Assembly: GCA_002427505.1 (NCBI GenBank)
Contig: DIRJ01000028.1
Coordinates: 1-5,970, forward strand
Reading direction: 5' to 3'
DNA from: Mageeibacillus sp. UBA5439
GTDB taxonomy: Bacteria; Bacillota; Clostridia; Saccharofermentanales; DTU023
DNA length: 5,970 bases
Shown here: piece by piece, positions 1 to 5,629 of the stretch
Numbering within the stretch: position 1 is the first letter of the stretch
How the letters are laid out: each line of letters starts with the position of its first letter
Program-made: the position numbers and the translations under genes
The notes under the pieces: generated by a model
What the model was told of the DNA's origin: nothing
The model's input: only the letters and a program-made list of their open reading frames with translations
Databases searched by the model: none

Positions 1-1296
1 CATATCACCAACGACCTCAATACTCTGGAAACAAATGATATTGAAGGACGTTATCAGCTGGCTACGCAGCTGATTCGGGCGCTGACGGCTCTGGCTGTGC
101 TGGCCTATATTAATATCAGGATTCTCCTGCTCCTGCTGCTGGTGGCAGTGCTTTTCCTCTTTGCCTCCAACTTGCTGGGTAATATCATGAAAAAACATGA
201 GAAGGAACGCACTGATTTATTTAAAGGCTACACCCTCTATCTGCGGGAGATTCTTACTGCCTTCCGTCTGGTAAAGAGCAATAATCTGGAGGAACGCAGT
301 GCGCATGAGTTTGACCGCAAAAGTGAGTCCGTTCAGCATAAAGGTTATGTCATTGACAAAGTTTCTACTTTGGTCAATGCAGTCCTTGAGCTCTTTCTCT
401 TTGGTGTTATCTTCGGTTCCATGATGCTGGTTGCTTATCTGGCAAATAGGGGGCTGGTCAGTGCCGGCTACGTCATTCTGGTTATAAACAGTGGCGGCTC
501 CATGATCCAGCCTCTGGATCAGGCTATGCAGAAGATTCCCCTGATGAAAGGCGCGGAGCAGATCTGGCAGAGTATCGACGAATCTCTGGAAGCAATACCG
601 GGAGAAATTCCGGAAACTGAGCCATTCGACGGCTTGAATAGCGATATCAATTTTCATCAGGTCAGTTTCTCCTATGAGGATACGGAAGTGCTCAAAGGCT
701 TGAATCTGCATTTCAAGAAAGGAAAAAAGTATCTTCTGCTCGGACCGTCCGGCGGCGGCAAGTCAACGATCTTACGGCTGCTGCGTAAATATATAAACCC
801 GGATCAGGGTGAAGTACTGATAGATGATGTCAATCTTGACCGTATCATCAGTGAGGAGTATTTGAGCCGGCTGGCCAATGTAGAGCAGCAGGTTTTCCTT
901 TTTGAGGACAGCTTGCGCAATAACCTGACTCTTTACAAAGATTATCCCGACGACGAAGTGACAGCAGCGATCGAAGCTGCCGGCCTGAAGGATTTTGTTC
1001 TGAAACAGCCGGCAGGTCTGGAACAGCTGATTCTGGATAACGGCAAGAATGTTTCGGGCGGTGAAAAAGCGCGTATTGCCATTGCTCGCGGCCTGTTGCG
1101 TAAAAGTGATATTCTTCTGCTGGACGAGGCCTTTGCCAGTCTGGATGATGAAGTCGCCAAATCCATTGAAAAACGTCTGCTGGCTCTGGAAGGTGTTACC
1201 GTCATTCAGGTCAGCCATGTTGTTTTTCCGGAAACTATTGACCAATATGACCAGGTCTTTGAAATAGTGCAGGGAAGCTCTAAAAAGTCCTCTTAG
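1..1296 (+). CDS. ABC exporter subunit, fused membrane and ATPase domains (5' partial)
   Basis: This is the C-terminal 431 residues of an ABC exporter half-transporter. The frame is open from base 1, so the true start lies upstream; the GTG at 97 is internal. Numbering from window codon 1, strongly hydrophobic stretches lie at about 22-58 and 127-160, the last helices of an exporter membrane domain. The nucleotide-binding domain follows with every expected motif: A-loop Y225, Walker A GPSGGGKST (248-256), Q-loop Q296, signature VSGGE (351-355), Walker B ILLLDE (371-376, catalytic E376) and H-loop H406. The signature ends in E rather than the commoner Q, a tolerated variant. All ATPase motifs are intact, so the protein should be able to hydrolyse ATP. 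It would sit in the cytoplasmic membrane as a homodimer or as half of a heterodimer. The substrate cannot be told from the sequence. It is separated from the next gene by 211 bp and a new promoter, so it is probably not part of the ptb operon. Confidence 0.93.
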   Translation, partial: HITNDLNTLETNDIEGRYQLATQLIRALTALAVLAYINIRILLLLLLVAVLFLFASNLLGNIMKKHEKERTDLFKGYTLYLREILTAFRLVKSNNLEERSAHEFDRKSESVQHKGYVIDKVSTLVNAVLELFLFGVIFGSMMLVAYLANRGLVSAGYVILVINSGGSMIQPLDQAMQKIPLMKGAEQIWQSIDESLEAIPGEIPETEPFDGLNSDINFHQVSFSYEDTEVLKGLNLHFKKGKKYLLLGPSGGGKSTILRLLRKYINPDQGEVLIDDVNLDRIISEEYLSRLANVEQQVFLFEDSLRNNLTLYKDYPDDEVTAAIEAAGLKDFVLKQPAGLEQLILDNGKNVSGGEKARIAIARGLLRKSDILLLDEAFASLDDEVAKSIEKRLLALEGVTVIQVSHVVFPETIDQYDQVFEIVQGSSKKSS

Positions 1297-1320
1297 TATA
1301 ACTTACTACATTTATACTAA
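1293..1320. repeat. 9-bp perfect dyad overlapping the ABC gene stop codon
   Basis: TTAGTATAA (1293-1301) is the exact reverse complement of TTATACTAA (1312-1320), with a 10-nt spacer. The left arm contains the ABC stop codon TAG. The arms are AT-rich and no T-run follows on the + strand, so it is a poor intrinsic terminator. It may be an operator or a weak 3'-end hairpin. The core TTATACT recurs at 1409-1415, across the -10 box of the ptb promoter. Confidence 0.55.
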
Positions 1321-1354
1321 TAAATATTCAAAATCTCTATCAAGCTGACAAGAT

Positions 1355-1432
1355 ACGCAGGCTAATATTTGAAACTGTTGTGCAGATTGACGCTTTTGCA
1401 TGCCTGCGTTATACTTTGTATTAGTTTCAAAT
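1355..1432. repeat. Two interleaved inverted repeats around the ptb promoter
   Basis: ACGCAGGC (1355-1362) pairs perfectly with GCCTGCGT (1402-1409), and ATTTGAAACT (1367-1376) pairs perfectly with AGTTTCAAAT (1423-1432). The order is a, b, a', b', so the two pairings cross rather than nest. The left arms lie upstream of the -35 box. The a' arm fills the end of the -35/-10 spacer, and b' covers the predicted transcription start. In DNA this could be paired operator half-sites. In read-through RNA from the ABC gene it would be a pseudoknot or two mutually exclusive hairpins. The match is seen directly; the role is inference. Confidence 0.5.
1387..1415 (+). promoter_or_regulatory. Sigma-70/sigma-A type promoter for the ptb operon
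   Basis: The -35 box TTGACG (1387-1392) matches the consensus TTGACA at 5 of 6 bases. A 17-bp spacer leads to TATACT (1410-1415), which matches TATAAT at 5 of 6. Transcription would start near 1422, giving a leader of about 85 nt before the ptb start codon. The promoter sits within the only long intergenic gap in the window and points toward ptb. No sigma-54 -24/-12 pair was seen, although sigma-54 control is known for some ptb-buk clusters. Confidence 0.7.
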
Positions 1433-1507
1433 TGTATAAAATCTATGAAAAAGAACGCTGATATGTTTGTTTAAGTTCCGGCGGGATAAGAGATATTTGA
1501 GGAATAC

Positions 1508-2428
1508 ATGACAATTGATTTCGCGAAAATGATGAGCGATTTGAGGCAAGAGGGGAACAGTCGCATCGCTCTGGCTTGTGCAGAAGAAGTGGATGCCCTT
1601 CATTCCGTTATAGAGGCGCATGCAGCTGGCCTGGCAGAACCCATCCTGATTGGTGCGGAAGATAAGATTCGTGAGCTGGCCGGGCAGGAGGCAATTGATT
1701 TAACAGGCATAAGGGTCCTGAATCAATCGGATCCGCAGTTAGCCTGCCAATTTGCTGTGCAAATGGTGCGCGAAGGCAAAGCTGACGCCATCATGAAGGG
1801 GATGGTAAAGACTTCGATCATTTTAAAAGCGGTCCTGAACAAGGAAACAGGCATCCGCAGTAATAAACTTCTCTCACATATTGCGATTTTCACTGTTCCC
1901 GTCTTAGGCAGGTCTCTGCTGATCAGTGATGCCGCCTTGAACATTGCCCCGGATATCGACACTAAGCAGGGTATTCTGGAAAATGCAGTAGAAGCTTTGC
2001 ACCTTTTAGGCTACGACAGTCCCAAAGTAGGCTGTCTTTGTGCTGTTGAAAACGTAAATCCTGCCATGCAGGCGACTGTTGATGCAGCTGAGCTGGTCAG
2101 GCGCAATCGGGCGGGGGAGATTTCCGGCTGTGAAGTTGGTGGCCCCTTCGCTCTGGACAACGCACTTTTTCCGGAGGCAGTGGCTTTGAAAGGTATAGAT
2201 GATCCGGTGGCCGGACAGTCGGATATTTTGCTGGTTCCCTTTATTGAGGTTGGTAATGCCTTATACAAGTCTCTGGCTTTCCTGCAGGGATTGCCGGTAG
2301 CAGGTGCAATTATCGGTGCAAAAGCGCCTGTTATAATCAGTTCCAGAGCAGACAGTGAAGAGAGTAAGCTTCGTTCGATCGTCCTATCTCTGTATCTGGC
2401 TAAAAAACAGAAGGAGCGTTCCCGATGA
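1508..2428 (+). CDS. ptb: Phosphate butyryltransferase (phosphate acyltransferase)
   Basis: The enzyme interconverts acyl-CoA plus phosphate and acyl phosphate plus CoA in the cytoplasm. At 306 residues it matches clostridial Ptb (about 300) and is shorter than most acetate-type Pta proteins. Family landmarks are MKGMVKT (96-102), GGPFALDNA (211-219), DILLVPFIEVGN (239-250) and GAKAPVIISSRADS (270-283); the last three are characteristic of the Ptb branch of the PTA_PTB fold. GAGGA at 1499-1503 lies 4 nt before the ATG, a slightly tight spacing. In-frame ATGs at codons 8 and 9 lack a better site, and the first start gives the usual N-terminal length. The stop overlaps the buk start as ATGA, implying translational coupling. 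The neighbouring VOR-type genes favour branched-chain acyl-CoA substrates (isobutyryl-, isovaleryl-, 2-methylbutyryl-CoA), though straight-chain butyryl-CoA cannot be excluded. Confidence 0.92.
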   Translation: MTIDFAKMMSDLRQEGNSRIALACAEEVDALHSVIEAHAAGLAEPILIGAEDKIRELAGQEAIDLTGIRVLNQSDPQLACQFAVQMVREGKADAIMKGMVKTSIILKAVLNKETGIRSNKLLSHIAIFTVPVLGRSLLISDAALNIAPDIDTKQGILENAVEALHLLGYDSPKVGCLCAVENVNPAMQATVDAAELVRRNRAGEISGCEVGGPFALDNALFPEAVALKGIDDPVAGQSDILLVPFIEVGNALYKSLAFLQGLPVAGAIIGAKAPVIISSRADSEESKLRSIVLSLYLAKKQKERSR

Positions 2429-3495
2429 GTTTGATACTGGTCCTCAATCCCGGCTCCACCTCGACTAAGATTGCAGTTTATCAAGGTGAAAAACCGGTTT
2501 TTGTTCGCAGCATCCGTCATGAGGCGGAGAGCAGCAGACAGCCGGTAGTAATCGATCAGCTGGGTTTTCGTCTGCGTCTGGTCAGAGAAGTATTGGCAGA
2601 GGAGCAGATTGCTCTGGCGGATCTTGATGCAATTATCGGACGCGGCGGCTTGCTTCACCCTATGGAAGGCGGCACCTATAATGTAAGTCAGGACATGATT
2701 GACGATATGGCACAGTGTCGCTACGGTGAGCATGCCAGCAATCTCGGAGCTATTATGGCAGCCGAGCTGGCAGATGACTTGCCCCTATCGGTATTTATTG
2801 CAGACCCGGTAGTAGTAGACGAAATGATTCCGGAAGCAAAATATAGCGGCTGGCCTGAGTTTGAGCGTATCGCGATTTCCCACCCACTCAACCAGAGAGC
2901 TGTGGCCAAGCGTTTTGCCCGCAGTCAGGGTCGACCTTATGAGGAGATGAACCTGATTGTCGCTCATATGGGCGGCGGCTTTTCTGTTGGCGCCCACCGG
3001 CAGGGCAAAATCATTGATGTAAATAATGCCCTGGACGGAGATGGACCTTTCTCGGCAGAACGAACGGGCAGTTTACCGCTGCGCAGTGTCCTTGATTTTT
3101 GTTACAGTGGTAAACATAACCTGGAGGAAACAAAGCGCCTCTTTATCGGTCAGGGCGGCTTGTACGCCTATCTGGGTACCAAAGATGGTGTGGAAATTGA
3201 AAATCGCATTGCGGCAGGTGATGAAAAGGCGATCATGGTTATCAGTGCCATGGCTTACCAGACTGCTAAAGAGATCAGTGCCCTTGGCGCTGTCCTCTGC
3301 GGTGATCTTGATGCGATACTGCTCACCGGCGGTCTGGCTTATATGAAGCCACTGACAGAGCAGATTAGCGGGCGGGTTGAATTTCTCGCTCCTGTATACG
3401 TCTTTCCGGGAGAAGATGAAATGGGTGCTCTGGCTCTGGCTGCGGAAGAAGTGCTGTCGGGTGAGAGCAAAGCCAAAGAATATACAGCTATTTAA
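2425..3495 (+). CDS. buk: Butyrate kinase (branched-chain fatty acid kinase type)
   Basis: The protein transfers phosphate from (iso)butyryl phosphate to ADP, giving ATP and the free acid. It is a 356-residue member of the acetokinase group of the ASKHA superfamily, the usual Buk length. Visible motifs are the N-terminal phosphate loop NPGSTSTK (8-15), AHMGGGFSVG (180-189), DGDGPFSAERTG (204-215), the adenosine-site LTGGLAY (300-306) and PGEDE (328-332) near the C terminus. The start ATG overlaps the ptb stop by 4 bases. A good site, AAGGAG at 2411-2416, sits 8 nt upstream inside ptb. With Ptb it forms the substrate-level phosphorylation branch that draws on the acyl-CoA produced by the oxidoreductase encoded further down. 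Whether butyrate or branched acids are preferred cannot be read from sequence; the gene context favours branched acids. Confidence 0.93.
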   Translation: MSLILVLNPGSTSTKIAVYQGEKPVFVRSIRHEAESSRQPVVIDQLGFRLRLVREVLAEEQIALADLDAIIGRGGLLHPMEGGTYNVSQDMIDDMAQCRYGEHASNLGAIMAAELADDLPLSVFIADPVVVDEMIPEAKYSGWPEFERIAISHPLNQRAVAKRFARSQGRPYEEMNLIVAHMGGGFSVGAHRQGKIIDVNNALDGDGPFSAERTGSLPLRSVLDFCYSGKHNLEETKRLFIGQGGLYAYLGTKDGVEIENRIAAGDEKAIMVISAMAYQTAKEISALGAVLCGDLDAILLTGGLAYMKPLTEQISGRVEFLAPVYVFPGEDEMGALALAAEEVLSGESKAKEYTAI

Positions 3496-3515
3496 GTAAG
3501 AGAGGGGTCTCTTAC
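3496..3515 (+). promoter_or_regulatory. Perfect 8-bp hairpin between buk and the P-loop gene
   Basis: GTAAGAGA (3496-3503) and TCTCTTAC (3508-3515) are exact reverse complements around a GGGG loop. The stem begins on the base after the buk stop codon and ends 2 nt before the AAAGGA ribosome binding site (3518-3523) of the next gene. No T-run follows, so full rho-independent termination is unlikely. An mRNA-processing or stabilising hairpin, or a brake on ribosome loading, fits better. The role is inference. Confidence 0.55.
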
Positions 3516-3528
3516 AGAAAGGATAGAA

Positions 3529-4242
3529 GTGAGTGAACATAAGGGGAACTTCCCTTTTAATCTAAAAAAAATTACATTGATAGCCGGTCATTTTGGCAGT
3601 GGCAAGACGGAAATCGCAGTTAATTTGGCTCTGCAAAACGGGCAGGCAGGAGTCCCGACCCGCCTGCTTGATCTGGATATAGTGAATCCCTATTTTCGTT
3701 CTTTCGAAGCGAAGGCGCAGCTGGACGCCGCCGGTGTTGACTTGCTGGTCACTTCCATGGGCGGCCAGGCGGATGTGCCTGCTATACCCGGCGAAGTTGC
3801 CGGTATTTTCAGCAAAAGCGAAACCAAAGAGATTGTAGATTTGGGAGGTGACCCGGATGGAGTGCGCCTTCTCGGCATGTACGAGCGTCAGTTAAAAAAT
3901 GCCGATTTTGATTTTTTCTTTGTTTTTAACGCCAACAGACCCGAAACTGCCGACTTTGACAAGGGACTCCGCTATTTTAATAATATTGAGTTCATGTCCA
4001 AGCAGAAGTTCAGCGGTTTGATTAATAATACGCATATGATTCATGAGACCAGTGTTGATGATGTATTGCATGGTCAGGACATTGCTCTTAAAATAGCTGA
4101 CAAAGTCGGCCTGCCTCTGATTTGCAATGCTATGACCCGGGATATTTTTGAAAAAGTACAGTCGGACCAGGATCTGTTAGCCAGGCTGAAAGCTCCGGCT
4201 TTTATCCTTGACTTACAGATGAAAAAACCCTGGGAAGTATAA
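3529..4242 (+). CDS. Uncharacterised MinD/ParA-like P-loop ATPase in the ptb-buk-vor operon
   Basis: This is a 237-residue soluble protein with no membrane segment. Walker A GHFGSGKT (20-27) follows a short basic/polar N-terminus. It lacks the extra 'deviant' lysine (KGGxxGK) of true MinD/ParA; H21 stands there. LDLDIVNPYFR (47-57) resembles the switch I/Walker A' region of SIMIBI-class NTPases. VDLGGDPDG (103-111) resembles Walker B/switch II, and NANRP (134-138) a later strand. MGGQADVPAIPGE (77-89) is another motif-like stretch. Such proteins are often labelled CobQ/CobB/MinD/ParA-domain proteins, but none of the cobyric-acid glutaminase features is visible. The start is GTG, chosen because AAAGGA (3518-3523) lies 5 nt upstream and the next in-frame ATG falls beyond the Walker motif. 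Its position between the kinase and the oxidoreductase subunits suggests a role tied to that complex, for example maturation or cofactor/FeS loading, but this is speculation. Confidence 0.85.
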   Translation: MSEHKGNFPFNLKKITLIAGHFGSGKTEIAVNLALQNGQAGVPTRLLDLDIVNPYFRSFEAKAQLDAAGVDLLVTSMGGQADVPAIPGEVAGIFSKSETKEIVDLGGDPDGVRLLGMYERQLKNADFDFFFVFNANRPETADFDKGLRYFNNIEFMSKQKFSGLINNTHMIHETSVDDVLHGQDIALKIADKVGLPLICNAMTRDIFEKVQSDQDLLARLKAPAFILDLQMKKPWEV

Positions 4243-4280
4243 ATCTGATTCTTAGCTTTGTTTTGTTAATGTACAAATAG

Positions 4281-4294
4281 GGTGATTCGTCACC
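4281..4294 (+). promoter_or_regulatory. Short UUCG-loop hairpin ahead of the ferredoxin subunit gene
   Basis: GGTGA (4281-4285) and TCACC (4290-4294) pair around TTCG (4286-4289), a stable tetraloop sequence, although the closing pair is A-U rather than the optimal C-G. It lies in the 70-nt gap after the P-loop gene, 2 nt upstream of AGGAGGG (4297-4303). No U-tract follows. It could be a stabilising or processing hairpin that raises the ferredoxin and oxidoreductase messages relative to the upstream genes. At 5 bp it could also be chance. Confidence 0.35.
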
Positions 4295-4312
4295 ACAGGA
4301 GGGATTGGTGTT

Positions 4313-4549
4313 ATGAAAGGAAGAGTTGAGTTTCGTACAGATTGGTGCAAGGGCTGCCAGCTCTGTATACCTGTATGCCCCGTAAACATTATCTTTATTG
4401 ATGAATCGGTGACGAACCGCAAAGGTTATCATCCTGCAACTGTGACGGCCATGGATGAGTGCATTGGCTGCGCTAATTGCGGCAGGATCTGTGCTGATTC
4501 CATCATTACCGTCTGGAGAGAGAAGCGGGTAAGGAAAGATCAGAAATAG
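4313..4549 (+). CDS. vorD: 2-oxoacid:ferredoxin oxidoreductase delta (2x[4Fe-4S] ferredoxin) subunit
   Basis: This small 78-residue electron-transfer subunit passes electrons from the catalytic site to external ferredoxin. Two cluster motifs are complete: C12-x2-C15-x2-C18-x3-C22-P, and C50-x2-C53-x2-C56-x3-C60. The second is followed by Ala instead of the usual Pro, a minor deviation. The rest of the protein is short linkers and a basic C-terminal tail (RKDQK). AGGAGGG (4297-4303) is 9 nt before the ATG. The stop TAG is embedded in the ribosome binding site of the next gene, which couples the two. Separate delta, alpha and beta genes are typical of the four-subunit KOR/VOR type rather than the single-chain pyruvate enzyme. 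The choice of VOR (branched-chain) over KOR (2-oxoglutarate) rests on the ptb-buk context and the VorB-like next gene. Confidence 0.88.
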   Translation: MKGRVEFRTDWCKGCQLCIPVCPVNIIFIDESVTNRKGYHPATVTAMDECIGCANCGRICADSIITVWREKRVRKDQK

Positions 4550-4553
4550 GAGG
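4548..4553 (+). promoter_or_regulatory. Ribosome binding site that sets the vorB start at 4560
   Basis: AGGAGG at 4548-4553 is a perfect Shine-Dalgarno core. It directly abuts an ATG at 4554 (0 nt spacing, not usable) and lies 6 nt before a second in-frame ATG at 4560, an ideal distance. The start is therefore 4560, two codons shorter than the longest open frame. The site also contains the last two bases of the vorD stop TAG. Confidence 0.85.
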
Positions 4554-4559
4554 ATGGCT

Positions 4560-5627
4560 ATGGCAAAGGAATTATGGAAGGGTAATGAGGCGATGGCTGA
4601 AGCTGCCATTCGTGCCGGACTTAAGTGTTATTTCGGCTACCCCATTACACCGCAAAGTGAAATACCGGAATATTTTTCCCTGCACCTGCCGGAGCACGGC
4701 GGAGTCTTTTTGCAGGCTGAATCTGAAATAGCTGCTATTAATATGGTTTACGGTGCCGCGGGTGCGGGAGTGAGAACAATGACCTCATCTTCCTCGCCGG
4801 GTATTAGCCTGAAGCAGGAAGGAATTTCATACATTGCAGGGGCTGAGCTGCCCTGTGTGATCTTAAATGTCATGCGCGGCGGTCCCGGTCTGGGTACAAT
4901 CCAGCCCGCACAAGGTGATTACTTTCAGGCAACGCGCGGCGGCGGTAATGGAGATTACCGCATGGTAGTTCTGGCTCCGGCCAATGTACAGGAAGCGACT
5001 GACCTGATGCGTCTTGCTTTTGATCTGGCAGATAAATACCGCATGCCGGTGATGATACTGGCAGACGGTATGATAGGCCAGATGATGGAGCCTGTCGAAT
5101 GGCCGGATGAGTCTGCACCGGAGCCGATCGACAAGCTCTGGGCCACGACCGGTACCAAAGGAGTGCGCAAACACAATGTGATTAACTCCCTGTTTATGGA
5201 AGCAGAAGCCTGTGCAGCTCACAACATCAAGCTGGATCAAAAATACCGCACAATAGCAGAGCAGGAGACGCGTTATGAGTTAGTCGGCGCTGAAGAAGCG
5301 GAAATTCTGTTTGCAGCCTTTGGTACACCATCGCGTCTGGCTCGTGCTGCCAGCAAGATTCTGGAAGAAGAAGATGGCATTAAATCTGCGGTTTTCCGTC
5401 CGATTTCACTCTGGCCCTATCCTTATCAGGCCCTTTATGAAGCGATAAATCAGGATGAAATTAAGGCGGTAGTTACAGTTGAATTGAATACCGGTCAGAT
5501 GCTGGATGATGTCAGGATCGCCAATCAGGGCTGCAAGCCGATTAGCTTTATTGGAAAATCCGGTGGCATGATTCCCACACCGCGTGAGATTGCAGTCGCT
5601 GCCAAAGAAGCGCTGGGGAGGAAGTAA
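4560..5627 (+). CDS. vorB: 2-oxoacid:ferredoxin oxidoreductase alpha subunit, VorB type
   Basis: This subunit works with the TPP-binding beta subunit to decarboxylate a 2-oxoacid oxidatively, giving acyl-CoA, CO2 and reduced ferredoxin. It has 355 residues from the start at 4560. The N-terminal POR_N-type domain shows KGNEAMAEAA (7-16), GYPITPQSE (26-34), AESEIAAIN (53-61), the serine-rich TSSSSPGISLKQEG (75-88) and RGGPGLGT (106-113). The C-terminal PFOR_II-like domain shows EILFAAFGTPSR (248-259) and FRPISLWPYP (279-288). The GNEA...GYPITPQ(S/T)E pattern is typical of proteins named 3-methyl-2-oxobutanoate dehydrogenase subunit VorB. KorA proteins for 2-oxoglutarate are close relatives, so the substrate is inferred from context. 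It lies 10 nt after vorD and 2 nt before the beta-subunit gene, so it is clearly co-transcribed. No frameshift or missing motif is seen. Confidence 0.92.
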   Translation: MAKELWKGNEAMAEAAIRAGLKCYFGYPITPQSEIPEYFSLHLPEHGGVFLQAESEIAAINMVYGAAGAGVRTMTSSSSPGISLKQEGISYIAGAELPCVILNVMRGGPGLGTIQPAQGDYFQATRGGGNGDYRMVVLAPANVQEATDLMRLAFDLADKYRMPVMILADGMIGQMMEPVEWPDESAPEPIDKLWATTGTKGVRKHNVINSLFMEAEACAAHNIKLDQKYRTIAEQETRYELVGAEEAEILFAAFGTPSRLARAASKILEEEDGIKSAVFRPISLWPYPYQALYEAINQDEIKAVVTVELNTGQMLDDVRIANQGCKPISFIGKSGGMIPTPREIAVAAKEALGRK

Positions 5628-5629
5628 TA

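Noticed and set aside
97..99. GTG at 97 as the start of the ABC gene.
   Set aside because: The frame is open without a stop back to base 1, and the upstream residues (LTND/DLNTLE-like) continue a typical ABC exporter membrane domain, so the gene is truncated by the window edge.
772..1245. A 157-codon - strand open frame beneath the ABC ATPase domain.
   Set aside because: The + strand frame carries all ABC motifs; the antisense translation has none and is best seen as a codon-usage shadow.
1293..1320. The dyad as an intrinsic terminator for the ABC gene.
   Set aside because: The stem is AT-rich with few G-C pairs and a 10-nt loop, and no T-run follows on the + strand.
1445..1474. A 9-codon open frame (MKKNADMFV) in the ptb leader, suggestive of an attenuator peptide.
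   Set aside because: No ribosome binding site precedes it, it has no run of regulatory codons such as Leu/Ile/Val, and no terminator/antiterminator pair follows it.
1297..1507. A known riboswitch or T-box in the ptb upstream region.
   Set aside because: The predicted transcribed leader is only about 85 nt, and I could not match it to any riboswitch or T-box core; there is no terminator stem with a U-tract before ptb.
2011..2733. A 240-codon open frame on the - strand across the ptb/buk junction.
   Set aside because: It is antisense to two well-supported genes with clear motifs, its translation shows no recognisable domain, and it has no separate promoter or binding site that I could see.
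3073..3540. A 155-codon - strand open frame beneath the end of buk.
   Set aside because: It mirrors the codon pattern of buk, resembles no family, and crosses the buk/P-loop junction including the hairpin.
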